From contig JALLPB010000043.1 in assembly GCA_036939975.1 (NCBI GenBank), positions 1 to 28,916 on the forward strand: 28,916 bases of DNA, written 5' to 3'. Below are positions 28,886 through 28,916 of this stretch, piece after piece. The notes under the pieces are model-generated. The model ran no database searches. It saw only the letters and a program-made list of their open reading frames with translations, and had not been told where the DNA came from. This DNA comes from Cyclostephanos tholiformis (taxonomy: Eukaryota > Bacillariophyta > Thalassiosirophyceae > Thalassiosirales > Thalassiosiraceae). Position numbers and translations under genes: made by a program. The number at the start of each line of letters is the position of its first letter. The stretch's first letter is position 1.

Positions 28886-28916
28886 CGGGGGGGGGACTTA
28901 GGTAAAATTGATCAAT

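Overview
The window looks like nuclear DNA from a photosynthetic stramenopile, most likely a centric diatom. This rests on: GT-AG introns of about 60-245 bp; an adenylate kinase of the plant-chloroplast type whose N-terminus is a signal peptide ending in the ASA-F plastid-import motif of diatoms; a second small protein with a similar ALG-F leader; eukaryotic families (20S proteasome beta5, XRN1, TLDc/mEAK7, MORN, DEAD-box helicase); and AT-richer intergenic DNA full of degenerate repeats and transposon relics. No species is claimed.

Layout. 1-1684: non-coding, with dispersed repeats and a near-perfect palindrome. 1685-2785 (+): two-exon plastid adenylate kinase. 2786-8670: gene-free. It holds a satellite of ~190-bp monomers organised as two ABC trimers (about 3646-4640), a frameshifted MULE-type transposase relic on the minus strand (about 4810-6240), a GC-rich island (about 6480-7250) and another degenerate ~190-bp repeat (about 7360-7850). 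8674-13515 (-): an XRN1-like 5'-3' exoribonuclease followed by a proteasome beta5 subunit. A consensus splice donor inside the XRN last exon joins in frame to the beta5 exon, so the two may share an exon or form one 1486-aa fusion. 13516-15699: intergenic with a possible ~1.1-kb non-autonomous element.

15700-17133 (-): acidic MORN-repeat protein, divergent from 17396-19837 (+), a DEAD-box helicase with an N-terminal UVR motif. The helicase converges on 20042-22063 (-), a TLDc protein of the mEAK7 type with an N-myristoylation start. That gene is divergent from 22543-23019 (+), a small secretory/plastid-type membrane protein. 23020-28916 is repeat-rich, with two weak small ORFs, a MITE with ~58-bp terminal inverted repeats, an inverted copy of the 14.2-kb repeat, hairpins and a fragmentary open frame near 27.6-27.9 kb.

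The genes do not form one pathway. They are housekeeping and organelle genes in two compact blocks: RNA decay/protein turnover, and MORN/helicase/TLDc/plastid membrane protein. The most unusual item is the XRN1-beta5 junction; the ABC satellite is the clearest non-coding structure. Exon boundaries were worked out by hand from splice consensus, reading phase and family resemblance; no alignment or database search was run.
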